From Plantago ovata (lineage: Eukaryota > Streptophyta > Magnoliopsida > Lamiales > Plantaginaceae): a DNA stretch of 64,000 nucleotides. The notes below the pieces were generated by a model. It was given only the letters and a program-made list of their open reading frames with translations. It was not told the DNA's origin and ran no database searches. Shown here piece after piece: positions 22,904-34,322 of the stretch. The position numbers were made by a program, and so were the translations under genes. The DNA lies in assembly GCA_028274465.1 (NCBI GenBank), contig CM051456.1, forward strand, positions 76,184,753-76,248,752, in the 5' to 3' direction. Each line of letters begins with the position of its first letter. Position 1 is the first letter of the stretch.

Positions 22904-24664
22904 ATGCCACGACCCAGGAGGCCACGATACCTGACCCCGCAGTCCCATAGGGATGATACCGACGGAGAGGACACCGGGCAGGGCTCACAGCAGGGCTCCC
23001 CTACTGTTTTTGGGACTCCACCTGGGTCGAGTAGGGGCTCGACTGCTCATTTCTCCCTCCACGACCCGTGGGCCCACGTTCCAGACGACGGTTGTCCCTT
23101 TAAAAGGCCGGAAGATGGTCTGATGTGGAATGGTCGCCCTGTCCTTTACCCCAATGGAGAGAAGTAAGTATTAGGCATTAAATGATTTACGAACTTTTAA
23201 TATATATATACCGAACTAACCGAAGGTTTCACTATTGACTTACCTGTTCTTCACAGGTTGTATGGGGATCGCGCTACCAAAGTACTCAGTGGGATAATAC
23301 GGAACAGGATGATCCCACCGCAAGAGGGTGGCAGCCAGTGGCATTGCATCCCGGACCAAATTAAGGGAGAGCTGTTCGAGGAGCTGAGGGTGAGTTAATA
23401 ATCGTACATTAGTTACCTAGTTGTTTGTGTTGTGAGTGATATGTTAGCCACTTTGTGTGAGTGGTATGTTAGCCACTGTACTTGGGTGATATGTTAGTCA
23501 CCATTTTTTTAGTGAAATATAGGACAATGTGAGTGGTATGTTAGCCACTATATTTGAGTGGTATGTTAGCCACTGAACTTGGGTGATATGTTAGTCACCG
23601 ATATACTTGAATACATGTTGTTTCCCCTTGTTATATATTTGATACATGTTGTTTCCCCTTGTTATACTTGAATGTTTTCACTAACGTATGTGTTTCGATG
23701 TTTATTTGTAATGGTATAGAAAGATTTCTTCATTCCGAAAACATTGCTGATAGATCTCTGGTGGAGCTTCAACTCTCATGGTAGTGCCCTTTACAAGTGA
23801 ATGGTTCATAACATGAAGAAACTGTATACAAAGGGCCGTCCACGTACCGGTGATTGGCCCGGAGATGAAATTTGGGAGGCGTGGAAGGTGTATTGGGCTA
23901 ACGAGAGAGTCGAGGCGCAGGCTGACCAGAACACTGAGAACAGGAAGAAGCAGCCGAATGATGGGAGCCGTACCCTGGTTACACACCGTTTTGGCTCTGA
24001 GTCGATCGCTACAGCACATGTGAGGCAGAAGGTAAGTGTATTAACTTTGTGAATTCATCATTCTTATACTTGTTATTTACTTGCATTTCGAACTTTAAAA
24101 CTAAGTATATGATGCTTTCATGTGTCATTCAGTTGAAGGATAAGGAGAGTCTCCTATTCACCTTGTTCTCGAGATCTCAGAAGGCTAAGGACGGACAGTG
24201 GTTGTGTGACGAGGCCACAGCAATTGCGGTAAGTTCAACAATACATGTGTTTATTAAATACTGATGATTTCATAACTAATTAACAACATAACTAACACCT
24301 TATACTCTTGATTTATAATTTCAGACGGCCTACGAGGCGAGGATTCGTGATCAGGATCTCACTATTGAGGAAATGAATGCCATTTTCCTCGAGGTGAATC
24401 CTCCAGACGAGAAGGGCCGTCGCTTGGGACTGGGGAGTGCAGCAGCCGTCCTTGAATTGGACTCGAGGCCCGACTCGTCGTTCCCGTGCCGGTACATCTT
24501 CATCATCTTCAGCAGCAGCTTCCGCTCAAGAGCAGGCCCTCTTACTTCAGTTGCAAGAGAGGGATGAGGAGGTGAAGAGGCTAGCTGCGAAGCAGGCTCG
24601 ATATGATACTATGCTTGCTCAGGTGTATGAGAAGCTGGGAATGGAACCACCTACCTCTCCATGA
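22904..24664 (+). pseudogene. TNPA-like gene of CACTA2, five exons
   Basis: Exons with GT-AG borders are 22904-23163 (MPRPRRPRY... PWAHVPDDG), 23257-23389 (LYGDRATKVLSGIIRN), 23720-24031 (DLWWSFNSHG... VTHRFGSES), 24133-24228 (SLLFTLFSRSQKAKD) and 24325-24664 (EEMNAIFLEVNPPDEKG, a serine tract, and a short coiled-coil-like ERDEEVKRLAAKQ). Exon 3 has a TGA after SHGSALYK, and exon 5 a short frameshift before the serine tract. An upstream ORF at 22679 (SVPTLGDILLEAW) may be an extra exon. The family is that of the En/Spm TNPA/Transposase_24 proteins, which bind subterminal repeats. Confidence 0.7.
23435..23600. repeat. minisatellite in TNPA intron of CACTA2
   Basis: Repeats with core GTGGTATGTTAGCCACT alternating with GTGATATGTTAGTCACC at about 20-25 bp spacing. 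It is the same repeat as in CACTA1, in the same intron. Confidence 0.8.
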
Positions 24665-25292
24665 TCCCCTATCCTTTTCGACTCTATTTACTATTTTCTA
24701 CATGAATACTGTGTACAGTATGATATTATTCTGGATTAGTATTGTGTACGTATGGTTATTATTATATGTATGGAGGGTTTTGGTACATTTATTATGATTT
24801 TTTTGGATTATTTTTTTGTTTATTTGGTCTATAAGAATTTCTGTAACATGTTGCTTCATTGAACAGGTTGCATTTGATTTTGGTTCTCATTATTATATCT
24901 AAAAAATTTAAAAAAAAAAAAAATTAGCAACCGATGACTTTATCCGTCGCTGGGAGCTCCAGAGCTCCAGCGACGGATGACTCATTCGTCGCTGAGAGTA
25001 CCAGAGACCCAGCGACGGATGAATTATCGGTCGTTGGAGCTCCGGGGCCCAAGCCACGTGGCTTGGACCTTAGCGATGGATGAGTCATCGGTTGCTAAAA
25101 GTCAACCTCCTTATCCGTCGCTAATTAGAGACGGATAACTCATCGGTCGCTAATTAGCTAGCGACTAACGGTTTAGCGACGGAGATTTTATCCGTCGCTA
25201 AAATCACCGATCGGTCGCTAATTGGTTTTAGCGACCGATCGGTGTTTTTCAGCGACGGATCTCCGTCGCTGAAAGGGGTATTCCTTGTAGTG
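24665..25292. repeat. CACTA2 3' non-coding and subterminal repeats
   Basis: About 260 bp of AT-rich DNA without a gene is followed by an A run (24906-24922). Then come 350 bp of AGCGACGGAT/ATCCGTCGCT and AGCGACCGAT-type inverted motifs, up to the right TIR. Confidence 0.7.
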
Positions 25293-28200
25293 TAATATAA
25301 TTATTTCTTTACAGACTTCTCAAGATACAAGTCAGAAGATTGTTGAAACTTCTGCACCAGAATCCACAACTCATGTTCAGCAGGTAGATGAAAATTTTGG
25401 TATTTCTACTAAGTTTGAAAACTTAGTACCTGTATCTAATATAAAGTTATTTCAGGATGAACAATTCAAGGATGCTGCCCAAGCTCCTAAAGCAATGGAA
25501 ATAGTACCAGCACAACTTAGTGTGCAACATGAGCTTGCTGAATGTCAGCAGGTAAATACTGTTACAGTTTTAGACTCTAAAACTATTTTCCAAAATTTTC
25601 CGGAACTTAACTTTACTCTTATTCAGGCTCAAAAGGAGAACGATGAAGTGGTTCACATCACTGAAGATCTTGAAGTTAGTTCTGAAGAACTTTATTCAAA
25701 CTTCAAAAAGAACACCTTGACCAGAGTTTGTAAGTCTGTCAGCAACTGGCACAGGTATAGAAGGATGGATTTTTCCGATCCTCACATCCATCTGTCCAAT
25801 GAGAAAAAGTGAATCTCTCTACTGAAACTTGAGACATTTGTACACTCCATACTTCCAGAAGAACTTACATATTCTCAGTTAATGAGTTCAAATATGATTG
25901 CTACAATTAGAGAGAATATGAAAGCAAAGTTCAAGAGTGTCTCTCCAACTGAACAAGCTGTGATGCTCAAGGGTTCCTTTGTACCCATGGTGGCTGATCC
26001 CCACAAATCAATGAAGAAGAAGAAGTTACAAGTGCTGCAATGTACAAACATCTCGAGTCAGTCATACTGACGAATGATGATGAAGAAGTAGAGGATGAAA
26101 ATATCCCTAAAGATACAAGTGATGATGAAGCCAAAGATTCTAAGGACAAAAAGGACGATAATGATGATAATCAAGGTCCTAGTCCTGATGCTGGCGGAGT
26201 ACAAATGACAATTGCTGATAATGAAAATCAAAACACTGAGAATCAACAAGCTGACCAACCTCCCAGTCAGCATCAAGAATTCACTCCTGCTCCTGCTGAG
26301 ACAAGTACTCAAGCAACTGAACAAGTTTCTGAAACTGAAGAAGAGTATGCCAGAAAGCGTGCTGAAATGCACACTGGAAAAGCTAAGATTTCTGATGCCG
26401 AGTTTGCATCACTCGAAGCTAAGGTCACTGATCCAAACCTTGGAGAAGAAGAAATGGATGAAGATTATCAAAAAGTTGTACAAAATAGTCTACGGATTAA
26501 TGCTAGACATACACAGAATCTGGATATTGCTCAATCTTCAGGAGAGAACAACACGGAAGTTTCCTCCATTCCACCTACTACTAGTGAAACTCCAGTTGTT
26601 GAGTCCAAAGACTTGCCCTCAGCAACCACTCAACCGGAAGTGTCTGAAGCTAAGGATTTGGAAATCAAGGTTGCTGGCCTTGACGAAGAAGATCTAACTA
26701 ACTTCACATCAAATGAAGAAGAAAAGACAAAGAAAATTGAACCCACAATGGTTGCAATTCCTCCACCATCTCTCCAAACTGATGAAGGAGATGCTGAGAG
26801 AAGTCGCTTGCTGAGAAATGATGATCTATTCACAACTGAAATCAAAGCTCATTCACATACTCCCTCTCTAGTGCCGTTTCCAAACGTTGAGGATTTTACT
26901 CCCAGAATAAAGGCATTTAATGGTTGTTCACAAAGCATGCCAAGAAGAGGATGATGCCTTGCTTGCTGAAAGTCCGCTTGACATTGGCAAAATACTGACA
27001 CCGTGCTGAAACGCACTACTACACTTACCATAGCTCAGAAAGACATCAGTCTACATCACAAAAGCTATGAAGAAGATGTCAGTCAAGCACTCAAGCTTGC
27101 TAAAAGTGCATTGAAAAAGGCTCAGGCTACTCTTGAAGAAAAAGTCGACAATGAGCGCAAACATGAGGAGAATTTGTCTTTTATTAAGGAAGAATTGTCT
27201 AAGCTAACTACAGATCAGCAAGACATGATTCTAAAATACAACAGCCTAAGTACTCTTGCTGAAAATTGCAATGAGTTTTTCTCTCTACACATCTGACCTA
27301 TGATGCAATCCATGTCTAAGGGGGAAGATAGAAAAAGAAAGTCTTCAAGAGACAGATCAACCAAACCCTCTGCTGAAGCGCCATTGATTTTGTCTGGTCC
27401 ACCTCCCAGAGAACCTCTTGGTGAAACAGAGCAAAGTTCTAAGAAAAGAGCTGAAACAGATTCTGAGAGAAGTTCAGCAAATACAAAAAGGAGAAGAAAT
27501 TCTGTTGAAACTCAAGAATACTGTCACACTAAGATTCATCAAGATATGATTGAAGATGATGATAATGATGATGACCAAAAAATAGCTCAAGCTATAAGAG
27601 CTAAGCCTATTTCTGCCTTAACTCCGTCTGGCCAATCCAAACACTTCTCTTCTAACTCTAGATCTTCAGCAAGAGATCAAGAAAATGCTAAGTCAAGAAG
27701 AAGAAGGCAAAGACAGGAAGAAAGAAGGCTATCCAGCATTGCAATTGGCACTGGCATTGAATATACAAAGACTAGCAATGAGGAAACAACTCAGAATGTG
27801 ATCAGAAACCTACATGGTTGTTGGATCATAAAGCTGGAAGATCTTTTGGCCAATGATTTCTTTCCAACTGTTGTACTGAATCAAATGTACACTTGGATTG
27901 AATTAAAAGTTGAAGGAAAAGAAAGGGATCCTCCTCCCTACCCAAGGAACATTGCTATAAAATGGCTGAATTTAGAGATCTTAGTAAGAAGAACTTCAAT
28001 CAGCAAGAAGATGAAGCAAGAGCCTGATTTAATCAAGCCGATTGATGTTGCTTACTATAGTGATCCTATAACCAAGAAGTCTAAAAAGAAGTATGGATTG
28101 ATTCCTTAAGAGTACTTTTATCTCACTGCTAAGGATCAAGAAGAAGATCTTCTTTGGTTAAGGAAAATTCATGCCAACAAGGGCATTTCAGATACTCAAC

Positions 28201-28471
28201 TTCTCCATGCTAGAAATTGGGGCATGCACTTATGGGTACTTCACTACAAAGAAATGAATGGTGAAAACCATGATTATACTGCTTGCAAGAATGCAAGGAT
28301 TATTCAACTTGAAGTCCGTAAGCTACTTGAAGATTACGAGAAGGACTGTGTTGAATTCTCTGCTCCTGCTGAAAACAGTGTAAGGGAGATTCTTAGAAAA
28401 TATTCTGCTGGAATGGCTTCCCTTGTAAAAGCTTTGTTTGTTTTGTTTGCTGATTACTTTAGTTATCTATG
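25293..28471 (+). pseudogene. ORF3 copy 1, C-terminal two thirds
   Basis: Resumes with the end of candidate intron 1 (acceptor AG at 25313-25314). It runs through the conserved SVSNWHRYRRMDFSD motif, an acidic, disordered, coiled-coil-prone middle, a basic RRRRQRQEERR block (about 27690-27725) and the C-terminal domain (NVIRNLHGCWIIKLEDLL, WGMHLWV, YTACKNARIIQLE, ENSVREILRK). Stops or frameshifts stand at about 25810, 26070, 26954, 27296 and 28107 relative to copies 2 and 3. The C-terminal domain is the best-conserved part of ORF3 across copies. No family recognised. Confidence 0.7.
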
Positions 28472-28515
28472 AACTTTCTTGTAAACTTAATGAAAGATAA
28501 CTATCATCAATAAAC

Positions 28516-28520
28516 TTTTG
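28516..28520. repeat. TSD TTTTG of the 4.1-kb gypsy element (left)
   Basis: TTTTG precedes LTR-A and is repeated at 32622-32626 after LTR-B. The empty site in copy 3 (TTTTTGACTCTTATTGG, near 57048) confirms it. Confidence 0.9.
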
Positions 28521-29010
28521 TGATGGAACCTCAATTGCGTATAGATAAATAATAAAGAAAGACTAAGCAAAGTAAAAGAAGTACCCTGTTTCCCCTAACT
28601 GATCACAGCTAGGCGAAGAAAGTTGCTGAAGAGCAATCTTCCTTCCACCTACTATCTCCCCGGTAACCACGGTAATATTGGACTATCTCCCCTGTCGCAA
28701 GGTAATATCAAAATACAAGGCCGCAATCTAGAGATGAACTCACGAGTTTGTTGACTGAATGAAAAATATGAATGTCTTACATGCTATTTATGATAGCCAA
28801 AATAACAGCCTTTGACCCAATAGGTTATGGGCTAGGCCCAACTAAGAGAATATTCTAGAGAATAAACCCTAACTAGATAACTAAGAATCTAAAGGAATGT
28901 TCTGGAAAAATAAAGCAAAATAACAGCAAAAACCTACGTCTACTCCTTCCTAGCGGCCACCGACGCTCCTCCGTGGGCTGGGCTTGTTGGGCTCGGCTGA
29001 GGTCTCATCA
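28521..29010 (-). repeat. LTR-A of the 4.1-kb gypsy element
   Basis: 490 bp, TGATGGAACC to TCTCATCA, nearly the same as LTR-B. Outside it, on the inner side, the minus strand reads TTTTTAGGGGGCGGTAA, a PPT. Confidence 0.9.
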
Positions 29011-29020
29011 TTACCGCCCC

Positions 29021-30784
29021 CTAAAAATCGACCTTGTCCTCAAGGGCGTCTTTAACGTGGCCTCCTCCAGGATCGAACACCCAAATCATCATGGTTGCTA
29101 GTGTCGTCATGGCCATTGATGGCAGTTTTCCTCCAGGGTCGAACACTTGAACTACCATGGCAAGATTCGCATACTTTCGGGATACCATACACATCTCGTT
29201 CCTTGCATCTTCCTTGAACTTGGTACCCCTCCACCAGGTTAGATGTGACGGTGCTATGATATTGCCAATGTTCCTTCCGTCATGAAAGTGGTGGATAAAT
29301 ATGAACAAGAGCTTGAATGCCTTGCGAGCTGCCTTCTCTTGTCCCATCCAACTGACTCTGTCATTGTCCGCATCCAAACTTGGTGATGAAATAATGCATT
29401 CTGGGTTCCATGGCTTCTTCAAGTTTGCTGATGCTTCTGGTATTATTAAGCTAACAAAAGCTTCTTCCTTTCCGCCATAGTCAGGATGAAACATTCTAGG
29501 ATATTCATATGCACTCAACATATCCAACTGATCGTAAGCATCACAACACACTAGATAGGCATGCATATCGGGCTTAAACATTGAGCTAGTGGATGGCATA
29601 AAGTATGAATGCACATGAACTGCTACTGCGTGTACCACATCATGCCATGGCACTCCAAACAGATTGTTATGAGATTTGTCATCAAAAGTTGGTACCTGAA
29701 TTAGAGCCATGTCACTTGGGATAACGTCTATCATATGTTGGATGTTTATGATATAGCTTGAGTCGAAATCCCATGGCACGAGCGTTTGCGTATGCCTAGT
29801 GACCACCATTAGGTCTCCACTTTCTTCGTCACTCACCACTCCGCCATACTCCGGCTGAAAGGTTGGCATGCCCGTTGACAGTATAATTCCTTCAACGCCG
29901 AACACCTGCTCATGAATTGTTAATTTCCTGGGTACCCTACGCATCATTCTTTTCGAATCCTCTTTGAATTTTGTTCCCTCCCACCATGTATGTTGCGACG
30001 GTTCTACGACATGGATTTGTTCGTTGATGTTGCCACCGTCGTGAAAGCTTCGGGAAAGTAACAACCGGGGTTTGACTATCCTACCAGTGGTCTTATGTTT
30101 GTTTGTCCAACCGACACTAGTTGTGCTTCAGTTGGAACTGAACCACGTAATAGTGCATGCTTGATTTGACACCCCCTTCAAGTACAATGGTATGCCAACA
30201 AGCGCTTTCTCCTTTCCTCCATATTCGAGATGGAACATTCCAAGATATCCTAGTTTTGAGATTGAGGAAGTTGGCCAAGGGTCCAAACTCACATGAACTA
30301 ATGTGCCTCCCATATCGTGACCTAGTATTCCATGCATATGATTATGAAAATCAACACCAAGTGCTTGTACCTGGATGTATGCACGTTTTTTGCCACATAT
30401 TCTATAACCAGTGGTGTCGTCCTGATCTCTAGGCGCCAATGGCTTGTGATAATTTTCTTGCTGATGCTTGACGGATGGAAGGACACTCCCCCTAAGTTGT
30501 TTTCTGGATTGATATGGGCTCCAATAGGGATTATCTTCCGGAATAGCCAGCAACCTATCATTGTCAACCATCCAGTCTTCTGTCGAGCTAGCTCTCTCCT
30601 TGTCCATGCCATCATGTGAACATATGTCTTTCATATCCTTGATGATAACATCATGACTTTCCGAACACTTCAATTTTTCGACCACCCTAGTCTCCCTCAT
30701 ATCATCACTTTCTCCAGATCTTTGCATTTTTGTGTTGAGTTGCATGGGGGTATGACACATGAGTCTTACTAACAGGAATAACAC
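29021..30784 (-). pseudogene. unfamiliar cargo protein with two internal repeat units
   Basis: Two frames (30784-30128 and 30064-29021, separated by a short break) encode related units. Shared motifs are QV-x-F/L...HNH/N...G..HD, LxxxYP/GMFHxxYGGKEEA (in both units), FHDGGNI with HTWWEGTKFKED (30064 frame, start) and FHDGRNI with LTWWRGTKFKED (same frame, near 29270). The last residues, ALEDKVDF, are like gypsy polyprotein ends. The remainder matches no family I know. It could be a captured and duplicated host gene segment or a greatly altered gypsy region. Confidence 0.5.
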
Positions 30785-31265
30785 AAGGTTGGAAATAATC
30801 TATAGGTGCATCATGCTCGCATGGATGAGCTTTCAAATCGATCTCTTGCATACAATCAACTTCACACATCCATCTATATATTCTATAATATTTAGCACGA
30901 TCAAAATCTGAATATATATCTGAGTAAGAAGTAGATTTAGACCTGAGTTCATCAATTGGATGCTCATATTGGTCCGCTTCCTCATCCTTGTCCTGAACAT
31001 CAACTCGAGACTCTTCTTTAGCCGTTAGCTGCATGGGCTCCTCCTTCGTCGAGTGTGTCGTATATGCGCCTTCCATCTTGCCGGTATGGTCTCCGCTAAT
31101 TCTAGATGAATCGTGCTTCTCTATGCGCGTTGCTTCTTGATGATTCTTGCAACCTAGTTTCCTCAATTGAGAACTTGATTTGTGTTGCTCGGGCTGAACT
31201 GATTTTCTATTGCGCTTTTTCCTTTTGACAAAGCCATCGCTTTCTGAACCATCATTTCTTTCCAC
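30705..31265 (-). pseudogene. linker region downstream of gag (4.1-kb gypsy element)
   Basis: A polar 186-residue frame with a KRKKRNRKS basic cluster near the start and an acidic stretch (DVQDKDEEADQYEH). It is in frame with the gag-like reading frame upstream except for single stop codons (TGA after RAKDW, TAG after LILR), so gag and this region were one protein. Function unknown. Confidence 0.45.
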
Positions 31266-31299
31266 ATGAGGCTTGTCGAACTATCGCAGGATCAGACGC

Positions 31300-31793
31300 T
31301 CTAATGTTGGCCAATCGATATTTGGATAATAATTATCCCTTGAAAACTTGTGTCACCAATCTTTCGCCCTTCCTCTCAGATAACATATTGCTAAGTTGGC
31401 TCGATCATGATGCTCAATATTGTTGAACATGAAGTAATCCATCACATCATCTAACCACTTGTATATGTCTTTGCCATAGAATTTAGGAAACGCAATAGGA
31501 ATACCTTTTGGGCCACGACCCACCCTCGAATGGCTCGATGACTTGTCTCGTTTCACCACATTGTCGTGGATCCTTGAAGGTTCGACTTTGGGTGCCCTCT
31601 TCTTACGGGTTTCTCCAGCTTCAATCTTTTCTTTCTTTGTCAAAGAGGTTTCCTTCGCCTTAGGTTTAACCGAAACCCTAGACGGGCTTCTCCGAGTGTC
31701 TCTTCTTGGCCGTTCTACTCGCCTCTCTAGCCTTTCCAAGGATTTCTCAAGTTCATTGAAGTACTGCAACGTATCCCTCAGGACATGCTTCAA
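31300..31793 (-). pseudogene. gag-like protein of the 4.1-kb gypsy element
   Basis: The 146-residue frame has a charged head (coiled-coil-prone ELEKSLERLERRVER, then many K/R), followed by IPIAFPKFYGKDIYKWLDDV and LAICYLRGRAKDW. This is the FPKFxGxDxxxWL pattern of Ty3/gypsy capsid. Reading on past a TGA gives the expected continuation (NIDWPTLERLI). It lies directly after the PBS and LTR-B. Two in-frame stops make it a pseudogene. Confidence 0.7.
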
Positions 31794-32110
31794 ATCTCCT
31801 CAGATTCCATGTTGCATAATTTCAAGATCTTGAAGTTCTTCCGGATTTGCTGCTTGACGGCGCCCCTGATTTGGGCAGGCAAATGGACTTTTCTTCCGAT
31901 CTCCACCATCCAGATTGTAGATCTCTGTGTTGGGGAGCTGGTGTCAAAATTTGGTGGCGATCCAATGGTTGATCACCGGGAAACACCGTTTTCGTACGAA
32001 TGCGCAGTGCTGGCAGATTTGCGCGGAAATAAGAAAAGAAATTTTGATTCCGGCAAAATAACTCCACCGTCTACGATCTCCTTGTGCGGAAGCGTGAATT
32101 AGGACTCTTC

Positions 32111-32132
32111 AACCAAGCTCTAGATGCCAAGC
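32111..32132 (-). other. PBS of the 4.1-kb gypsy element
   Basis: On the minus strand, after the LTR end GGTTCCATCA, it reads GCTTGGCATCTAGAGCTTGG. It resembles the initiator-Met-type PBS (TTGGTATCAGAGC) with changes. Moderate support, because the match is imperfect. Confidence 0.5.
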
Positions 32133-32621
32133 TGATGGAACCTCAATTGCGTATAGATAAATAATAAAGAAAGACTAAGCAAAGTAAAAGAATTACCCGG
32201 TTTCTCCTAACTGATCACAGCTAGGCGAAGAAAGTTGCTGAAGAGCAATCTTCCTTCCAGCTACTATCTCCCCGGTAACCACAGTAATATTGGACTATCT
32301 CCCCTGTCGCAAGGTAATATCAAGACACAAGGCCGCAATCTAGAGATGAACTCACGAGTTTATTGACTGAATGAAAAATATGAATGTCTTACATGCTATT
32401 TATAATAGCAAAAATAACAGGCTTTGACCCAATAAGTTATGGGCTAGGCCAACAAAGAGATTATTCTAGAGAATAAACCCTAACTAGATAACTAAGGATC
32501 TAAAGGAATGTTCTGGAAAAATAAAGCAAAATAATAGCAAAACCCTACGTCTACTCCTTCCTAGCGGCCACCGACTCTCCTCCGTGGACTGGGCTTGTTG
32601 GGCTCGGCTGAGGTCTCATCA
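32133..32621 (-). repeat. LTR-B of the 4.1-kb gypsy element
   Basis: 489 bp, the 5' LTR in element orientation, nearly the same as LTR-A and followed by TSD TTTTG. Confidence 0.9.
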
Positions 32622-32626
32622 TTTTG

Positions 32627-33204
32627 ACTCTTATTGGTTTTTGATTATGCAAACTACTTATGCTTACTGTTTTATTATTCAAGTATGTTTGCATTAATCA
32701 ACTGATTTATTCAACATTAGAAACCTCTAAAAGGGTAACAATTAATTTAACCATGGATTGCTAACATCAAGAAAAGGGAAATTTGCTAGGAGACTTGTAA
32801 TTTTTTATGAGCAATTAACCATGCTAAATTAAGGAAAGTCCAGCAACTAGTACTCTTAAGGTCCATAGGTATTTAGAAAAGGGCATTGTAAAAGAGGAAC
32901 GTTTGCTGAAGACTTAGTGTAGGTACTAGTTAGGTGCTTTAGTTTGATGATGATGTACTTTGTTTTTACAAACAAACTATTGAAGCACTAGAACCGCTCA
33001 GAAACTTGAAGATTTTGAAGATCTGAAGACTAGAAGATTTCTGAAGACTGGTATCTACAAAGGCACATGTTGCTCAGATACCACTATAAAAGTGTTTGTG
33101 TGATTTACTTTACCGTATTTAGTTTTCAGCAAGCTTTACTTATTGTACACTGTCACTCTGTTCACTTGCTGAAACTAGCACTATCTGAAAAGCACTTATT
33201 GTAT
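32627..33204 (+). repeat. Sirevirus-type 3' end and internally deleted LTR of copy 1
   Basis: 32627-32783 is the internal tail, with a PPT weakened to GAAAAGGGAAATT. The LTR starts TGCTAGG at 32784. At 33073-33077 (CTCAG) the sequence jumps from about 340 bp into the LTR to the CAGATACCACTATAAAAG region near its right part. CTCAG occurs at both ends in intact LTRs, so the deletion used a 5-bp repeat. The LTR then breaks at about 33205 into an LTR of opposite strand. Confidence 0.8.
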
Positions 33205-34058
33205 AAAGAAAGAACACTTAACTAATTTCTTAGTCGTGCAAATTCTACTTCTTCACAAGTAGCTTTTTCAAGCTTTAAGTCTTGGAACGGATCAATGGCA
33301 GTAGAGAGTATTGAAGGGTTTGTGAGTTTAAGCACAAGTGAGAGTATCATCACGTTGTTGACACACTTCAACTCTTTGCCGGATGACCTCTATTTATAGT
33401 GAAAATAAGGAGCCGTTTGAATTTCAAATTCTAAGGCTTTTGTTCCTTAAGATGTCACTATCTTGCTTTTGTACTTTCAGCAGCGTCCTTGTTTGTCTTC
33501 TAGTCTTCATGTCCTTCACGTGCAAGCTTTGCATTTAATGCTTATTTGAATAGAATTCAAACAGTAACATTGGAGCGCAAATGTAAGTACTTTCAGTAAG
33601 AGGTCACATATGTTCCATCAGCAAGTGGTCAGTCTCAGTTTCAGAAAGCACAACATACTCTGTCATTCAGATTTTCACTTATGCAAGTTGTTGCTGAAGT
33701 TTCCACTTTCTGAGCAACATGTGCCTTTGTAGATACCAGTCTTCAGAAATCTTCTAGTCTTCAGATCTTCAAAATCTTCAAGATTCTGAGCGGTTCTAAA
33801 TGCTTCAATAGTTTGTTTGTAAAAACAAAGTACATCATCAGCAAATGCTTCAATAGGTTATTTTCTTTTCAGAAAACAAGATACATCATAAGCTTTAAAA
33901 CCAACCTATCTAGTACCTATTCTAAGTCTTCAGCAAACGTTCCTCTTTTACAATGTCCTTAAAATACTAAATTCCTATGGACCTTAAGAGTACTAGTTAC
34001 TGGACTTTCCTTAATTTAGCATGGTTAATTGCTCATTAAAATTACAAGTTTCCTAACA
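33205..34058 (-). repeat. 3' LTR of copy 2, partial
   Basis: The reverse strand starts TGTTAGG at 34058 and matches about the first 850 bp of the LTR, including the CACTATAAATAGAGG promoter (near 33400). The right half is missing at the junction with copy 1's LTR; AAAG is shared at the junction (33205-33208). Confidence 0.85.
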
Positions 34059-34322
34059 AATTTCCCCCTTTTTGATGTTAGCAATCCATGGCTAAATTAA
34101 TTGTTACCCTATTAGAGGTTTCTGATGTTGAATAAATCAGTTGATTAATGCAAGCATACTTGAATAATTAAACAGTAAGCATAAGCAAATTGCATAATCA
34201 AAAACCAATAAGAGTCAAAAGCTTCATTGCTGATAGTTATCTTTCAGAAGTTTACAAGAAGTAGCAGAGATAACTTAAACAAAATCAGCAAACAAAACTT
34301 TAACAAAAACTATTACAGAGAA
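34059..34322 (-). mobile_element. copy 2 tail between ORF3 and LTR, with PPT
   Basis: The reverse strand reads CATCAAAAAGGGGGAAATT directly before the LTR start (about 34059-34077), the same PPT as in copies 1 and 3. The rest is AT-rich and non-coding. Confidence 0.8.

Larger units (their letters stand above)
20673..25292 (+). mobile_element. CACTA transposon 2, TNP2-deleted non-autonomous derivative
   Basis: Complete ends: CACTACAAGAAATCTC at the left and GGTATTCCTTGTAGTG at the right, 4620 bp, with TSD TAA. Subterminal AGCGACGGAT-type repeats fill 20700-21040 and 24930-25280. It keeps the transposase-associated exon (21957-22643) and a five-exon TNPA-like gene (22904-24664), but the whole TNP2 core and the DUF4218/4216 part are missing. 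Movement would need TNP2 from another copy. Confidence 0.9.
28521..32621 (-). mobile_element. Ty3/gypsy-derived non-autonomous element with cargo ORFs
   Basis: 4101 bp with two 490-bp LTRs (TGATGGAACC...GGTCTCATCA, about 97% alike by eye) and TSD TTTTG. Minus orientation follows from the PBS next to LTR-B and a PPT-like GGGGGCGG run next to LTR-A. It codes for a gag-like protein, then an unfamiliar duplicated protein, and ends with a short ALEDKVDF tail typical of the last residues of gypsy polyproteins. Protease, RT, RNaseH and integrase are absent, so it is a deletion or capture derivative. Confidence 0.85.

Noticed and set aside
26058..26372. hydrophobic ORFs antisense to ORF3 (26058-26372, 36285-36718, 54675-54920), rich in I, F and H
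   Set aside because: They are shadows of the acidic D/E/N codons of ORF3 read on the other strand.
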